64,000 nt of DNA from contig SCMQ01000009.1 in the NCBI GenBank assembly GCA_005503335.1, positions 1-64,000 on the forward strand. Direction: 5' to 3'. Within the stretch, counting starts at the first letter, position 1; every line of letters begins with the position of its first letter. Shown piece after piece: positions 60,227-64,000 of the stretch. The notes beneath the pieces are model-generated. The model had not been told where the DNA came from and did not search any database. It worked only from the letters and a program-made list of their open reading frames with translations. The stretch comes from Comamonadaceae bacterium 2FH (lineage in GTDB: Bacteria; Pseudomonadota; Gammaproteobacteria; Burkholderiales; Burkholderiaceae_C). Position numbers and translations under genes: made by a program.

Positions 60227-63200
60227 ATGAAAACCCTGGTCATTGCGGAAAAACCTTCGGTGGCCCAAGACATCGTGCGGGCGCTCACGCCCGTGGCGGG
60301 CAAGTTCGAAAAGCACGAGGACCACTTCGAGAACGACCACTATGTGGTCACCAGCGCGGTCGGCCACCTGGTCGAAATCCAGGCGCCCGAGCAGTTCGAC
60401 GTCAAGCGCGGCAAGTGGAGCTTTGCCCATCTGCCGGTGATCCCGCCCTACTTCGACCTCAAGCCGGTGGACAAGACCAAGAGCCGGCTCAACGCGGTCG
60501 TGCGGCAGGCCAAGCGCAAGGACGTGGGCAGCCTGGTCAACGCCTGCGACGCGGGACGCGAGGGCGAGCTGATCTTCCGCCTGATCGAGCAGTACGCCGG
60601 CGGCCACAAGAATGGCCAATACCTGCCGCTGGGCAAGCCGGTCAAGCGCCTATGGCTGCAGTCCATGACGCCGCAGGCCATACGCGACGGTTTCGACAGC
60701 TTGCGCAGCGAGCAGCAAATGCAGGGTCTGGCCAACGCGGCGCGCTCGCGCTCGGAGGCCGACTGGCTGGTCGGCATCAACGGCACGCGCGCCATGACGG
60801 CCTTCAACTCGCGCGACGGCGGCTTCTTCCTGACCACCGTGGGCCGGGTGCAGACGCCCACGCTGGCCGTGGTGGTCGAGCGCGAGGAGCAGATTCGCAA
60901 GTTCGTCAGCCGCGATTACTGGGAGATCCACGCCAGCTTCCTGGCCGAGGCCGGCGAGTACCCGGGCAAGTGGTTCGACCCCAAATGGAAGAAGGACGCG
61001 GAAGACGGCGAGAAGAAGGCCGATCGCGTCTGGTCGCTGAAAGAGGCCCAGGCCATCGCCGACGCGGTGCGCGGCAAGGCCGCCACGGTCACCGAGGAGA
61101 GCAAGCCCACCTCTCAGGCTTCGCCTGCCCTGTTCGACCTGACCTCGCTGCAGCGCGAGGCCAACGGCAAGTTCGGCTTCTCGGCCAAGACCACGCTGTC
61201 GCTCGCGCAGTCGCTCTACGAGCGCCACAAGGCCCTGACCTATCCACGAACCGACTCGCGCCACCTGCCCGAGGATTACCTGGGCGTGGCCAAACAGACC
61301 TTCGAGATGCTGGCCGACAGCGGCATGCGCCACCTCGCGCCCTTCGCGCGCCAGGGCCTGGACGAGCGCTACATCAAGCCGAGCAAGCGCATCTTCGACA
61401 ACGCCAAGGTCAGCGACCACTTCGCGATCATCCCCACGCTGCAGGCGCCCAGCGGCCTGTCCGACGCCGAGCAGAAGCTCTACGACCTGGTGGTGCGGCG
61501 CTTCATGGCGGTGTTCTTCCCCAGCGCCGAGTACCTGGTCACGACCCGCATCACGACTGTGACCCCCACGCTTGTCGCTGCGCGTACTGCGCTGCCCCCC
61601 GAGGGGGCCACGCCTGGCTTGGGGCGGCCCGGCGCTGCGGCGGCCGTCGACCACAGCTTCAAGACCGAGGGCAAGGTGCTGGTCAAGACGGGCTGGCTGG
61701 CGATCTACGGCAAGGAGGCGGCCGACGAGGTGGCCGATGCCAAGGAGGGCGACAAGGGCCAGAGCCTGGTGCCGGTCAAGCCCGGCGAGATGGTGCGCAC
61801 CGAGACCGCCGAGCCCAAGGGCCTGAAGACCCGCCCGCCGGCGCGCTACTCCGAAGCCACGCTGCTGGGCGCAATGGAGGGCGCGGGCAAGCTGGTCGAC
61901 GACGACGAACTGCGCGAGGCCATGCAGGAGAAGGGCCTGGGCACGCCGGCCACGCGCGCCGCCATCATCGAAGGCCTGCTGACCGAGAAATACATGCTGC
62001 GCGAGGGCCGCGAGCTGATCCCCACGGCCAAGGCCTTCCAGCTCATGACCCTGCTGCGCGGCCTGGGCGTGGAGGAGCTCTCCAAGCCCGAGCTGACTGG
62101 CGAGTGGGAATACAAGCTGGCCCAGATGGAGCACGGCAAGCTCTCGCGCGAGGCCTTCATGCGCGACATCGCGGCCATGACCGAGCACATCGTCAAGAAG
62201 GCCAAGGAATACGACCGCGATACCGTCCCCGGCGACTACGCCCAGCTGTCCACGCCCTGCCCCAACTGCGGCGGCGTGGTCAAGGAGAACTACCGCCGCT
62301 ACGCCTGCACCGGCGCCGACGGCCGCGGCGAGGGCTGCGGCTTCTCGTTCGGCAAGTCGCCCGCCGGCCGCACCTTCGAGCCGGCTGAGGTCGAAGCTTT
62401 CCTGCGCGAGCGCAAGCTGGGCCCGCTGGAAGGCTTCCGCTCCAAGGCCGGCTGGCCGTTCACCGCCGAGATCGCGCTGCGCTATAACGAGGAAGACAGG
62501 AACTGGAAGCTCGAGTTCGACTTCGGCGACGACAAGAACGCCGAGGAGACCGGCGAGCTGGTGGATTTCTCGGCCAGCGAGCCGCTGGGCCCCTGCCCCA
62601 AGTGCGGCGCGGCTGTGCACGAGCATGGCAGCAACTACATCTGCGCCAAGTCCGTGCCGACCGCGGACCAGCCCACGCCCAGCTGCGACTTCAAGAGCGG
62701 CAAGATCATCCTGCAGCAGCCCGTGGCGCGCGAGCAGATGGCCAAGCTGCTGGCCACCGGCAAGACCGACCTGCTGGACAAGTTCGTCTCCATGCGCACG
62801 CGCCGCAGCTTCAAGGCCTTCCTGGCCTGGGATGCGGCCGCCGGCAAGGTGAATTTCGAGTTCGAGCCGCGCGAAAGCAAATTTCCGCCGCGCAAGACGG
62901 CAGCCGGCGCCGCCGCCAAGGCCGCCCCCGCCAGGAAGGCCGCGGCCAAGGCGCCGGCAGCGAAGAAGGCGGCGCCCGCCAAGGCCCCCAAGGCGCCGCG
63001 CAAGACCGCTCCGGGCGCGGGCCTCAAGCCCAGCGAGGCCCTGGCCGCCGTGATCGGCAGCGAGCCCCTGGCCCGCACCGAGGTCATCAAGAAGCTGTGG
63101 GACTACATCAAGGCCAACGGCCTGCAGGACGCAGCCAACAAGCGCGCCATCAACGCCGACGCCAAGCTGCGCGCGGTGTTCGGCAAGGACCAGGTCACCA

Positions 63201-63241
63201 TGTTCGAGCTGGCCGGCATCGTCGGCAAGCACCTGGGCTGA
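60227..63241 (+). CDS. topB: DNA topoisomerase III with histone-H1-like tail and SWIB domain
   Basis: 1004 residues. TOPRIM domain (KTLVIAEKPSVAQDIVRAL; NACDAGREGELIFRLIEQ), type IA core with catalytic Tyr about 339 in ALTYPRTDSRHLPEDY, and NAARSRSEADWLVGINGTRA. A 28-codon insert (about 446-473) matching an interspersed repeat splits LVTTRITTV from HSFKTEGKVL. Zinc-ribbon-like cysteine pairs CPNCGG and CPKCGA follow (about 680-800), then an Ala/Lys/Pro-rich tail (about 890-930, repeats such as AKAAPARKAAAK) and a SWIB domain (about 931-1004, ALAAVIGSEPLARTEVIKKL, AKLRAVFGKDQVTMFEL). It decatenates DNA. The ATG at 60227 gives the family start. Confidence 0.93.
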   Translation: MKTLVIAEKPSVAQDIVRALTPVAGKFEKHEDHFENDHYVVTSAVGHLVEIQAPEQFDVKRGKWSFAHLPVIPPYFDLKPVDKTKSRLNAVVRQAKRKDVGSLVNACDAGREGELIFRLIEQYAGGHKNGQYLPLGKPVKRLWLQSMTPQAIRDGFDSLRSEQQMQGLANAARSRSEADWLVGINGTRAMTAFNSRDGGFFLTTVGRVQTPTLAVVVEREEQIRKFVSRDYWEIHASFLAEAGEYPGKWFDPKWKKDAEDGEKKADRVWSLKEAQAIADAVRGKAATVTEESKPTSQASPALFDLTSLQREANGKFGFSAKTTLSLAQSLYERHKALTYPRTDSRHLPEDYLGVAKQTFEMLADSGMRHLAPFARQGLDERYIKPSKRIFDNAKVSDHFAIIPTLQAPSGLSDAEQKLYDLVVRRFMAVFFPSAEYLVTTRITTVTPTLVAARTALPPEGATPGLGRPGAAAAVDHSFKTEGKVLVKTGWLAIYGKEAADEVADAKEGDKGQSLVPVKPGEMVRTETAEPKGLKTRPPARYSEATLLGAMEGAGKLVDDDELREAMQEKGLGTPATRAAIIEGLLTEKYMLREGRELIPTAKAFQLMTLLRGLGVEELSKPELTGEWEYKLAQMEHGKLSREAFMRDIAAMTEHIVKKAKEYDRDTVPGDYAQLSTPCPNCGGVVKENYRRYACTGADGRGEGCGFSFGKSPAGRTFEPAEVEAFLRERKLGPLEGFRSKAGWPFTAEIALRYNEEDRNWKLEFDFGDDKNAEETGELVDFSASEPLGPCPKCGAAVHEHGSNYICAKSVPTADQPTPSCDFKSGKIILQQPVAREQMAKLLATGKTDLLDKFVSMRTRRSFKAFLAWDAAAGKVNFEFEPRESKFPPRKTAAGAAAKAAPARKAAAKAPAAKKAAPAKAPKAPRKTAPGAGLKPSEALAAVIGSEPLARTEVIKKLWDYIKANGLQDAANKRAINADAKLRAVFGKDQVTMFELAGIVGKHLG
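61562..61645 (-). repeat. Interspersed repeat, copy C, inserted in frame within topB
   Basis: The reverse complement aligns without gaps to copy A for 72 bases (60 identical). It is 84 bp long in the coding sequence, a multiple of three, encoding PTLVAARTALPPEGATPGLG and RPGAA. Flanking topB sequence reads as a normal topoisomerase on both sides. Confidence 0.8.
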
Positions 63242-63271
63242 GCCCGCCCGAAAGACAAGAGGAATACTGCG

Positions 63272-63748
63272 ATGAAGATCAGCAAGGACACCGTCGTGAC
63301 CCTGAGCTACCAGGTGGCCGACGCCCAGGGCAAGGCCCTGGAAGCGAGCACCGAGCCCATGGCCTACCTGCACGGCGGCTACGGCAACACCTTCGAGAAA
63401 ATCGAGGCCGCGCTGGAGGGCCAGGAGCCGGGCTTCGCCACCACCGTGCTGCTGCAGCCCGAGGACGCCTTCGGCGCGCGCGACGAAAGCCTGGTGCGCA
63501 CGATTTCCAAGGCCGAGTTCCCGCCCGGCGTGAAGGTCGGCGGCACGCTGCGCGGCCGGGCCGATGACGGCCACGAGCGCATCTTCACCGTGCTGAAGAT
63601 CAAGGGCCCGCAGGTGGTCCTGGACGGCAACCACCCGCATGCGGGCAAGGTGCTGCGCTTCTCGCTCAAGGTGACGGACGTGCGCGCGGCCAGCGCCGAG
63701 GAGATCACCCACGGCCATGCGCATGGGGCGCACGGCCACCACCACTGA
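63272..63748 (+). CDS. slyD: FKBP-type peptidyl-prolyl isomerase, SlyD family
   Basis: 158 residues. FKBP halves MKISKDTVVTLSYQVADAQG and KVLRFSLKVTDVRAAS surround the insert-in-flap chaperone domain (about 65-125; LQPEDAFGARDESLVRTISK). The C-terminus is His-rich (HGHAHGAHGHHH), as in metal-binding SlyD. Prolyl isomerase and nickel-handling chaperone. A gap of 30 bp follows topB, with GAGGA before the ATG. Confidence 0.93.
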   Translation: MKISKDTVVTLSYQVADAQGKALEASTEPMAYLHGGYGNTFEKIEAALEGQEPGFATTVLLQPEDAFGARDESLVRTISKAEFPPGVKVGGTLRGRADDGHERIFTVLKIKGPQVVLDGNHPHAGKVLRFSLKVTDVRAASAEEITHGHAHGAHGHHH

Positions 63749-63780
63749 GCCGCGGTCCTGCGGGACGCGCAGCCGCCATG

Positions 63781-63808
63781 AAAAAACGCGCCCTCGGGCG
63801 CGTTTTTT
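63781..63808. terminator. Bidirectional rho-independent terminator between slyD and gap
   Basis: AAAAAACGCGCCC (63781-63793) and GGGCGCGTTTTTT (63796-63808) are perfect complements, giving a GC stem with T runs on both strands. It serves the convergent slyD and GAPDH genes. Confidence 0.92.
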
Positions 63809-63825
63809 CTGTGCGAGGCAATGAC

Positions 63826-64000
<175 letters not shown>

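Overview
The window is ordinary high-GC betaproteobacterial chromosome, most likely from the family Comamonadaceae (Acidovorax/Variovorax relatives). The evidence is the family-typical polyol operon, the fused indolepyruvate oxidoreductase, the TctE-type sensor kinase, the sucCD and recA-recX arrangements, and three copies of a short interspersed repeat. I saw no rRNA, tRNA, IS element, CRISPR array or prophage.

Layout. 1-4730: the 5' end of a sugar ABC binding-protein gene with an operator-like palindrome, then a fused indolepyruvate ferredoxin oxidoreductase divergent from an Lrp regulator. 4740-13890: a polyol utilisation operon. It holds an SmoEFGK-type ABC importer, D-arabinitol and sorbitol dehydrogenases, an AraC regulator and a xylulokinase that carries a frameshift; a strong terminator ends it. 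13892-22812: mltA, a tiny membrane-protein ORF, then a minus-strand operon yhdP - nitrilase - DctS/DctR-like two-component system. 22838-34999: housekeeping genes (glnE, an aldehyde dehydrogenase, a diiron ferritin-like protein, a GST, purB, yaeQ, a TerC gene under a yybP-ykoY manganese riboswitch, an M48 protease, moaC).

35038-47340 is the most distinctive region. It is a minus-strand run with type IV pilin pilA at its head (sigma-54 promoter plus paired inverted repeats), then two PglL/Wzy-type ligases, a PAS histidine kinase with receiver, a receiver-EAL phosphodiesterase and a membrane diguanylate cyclase. A second two-gene signalling operon follows (GAF kinase-receiver and receiver-GGDEF-EAL). 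The junctions are tight, so pilin production, pilin glycosylation and c-di-GMP turnover look co-transcribed.

47346-64000: FHA protein, PP2C phosphatase, a second TerC, sucCD, argC, recA-recX, a MarR regulator, a TctDE-like system, GST, a SPOR-like protein, birA, a SET-domain methyltransferase divergent from topoisomerase III, slyD, and the 3' end of the GAPDH gene. The topoisomerase carries a histone-H1-like tail and a SWIB domain. A copy of the interspersed repeat sits in frame inside it; the other two copies lie directly after recA and after birA.
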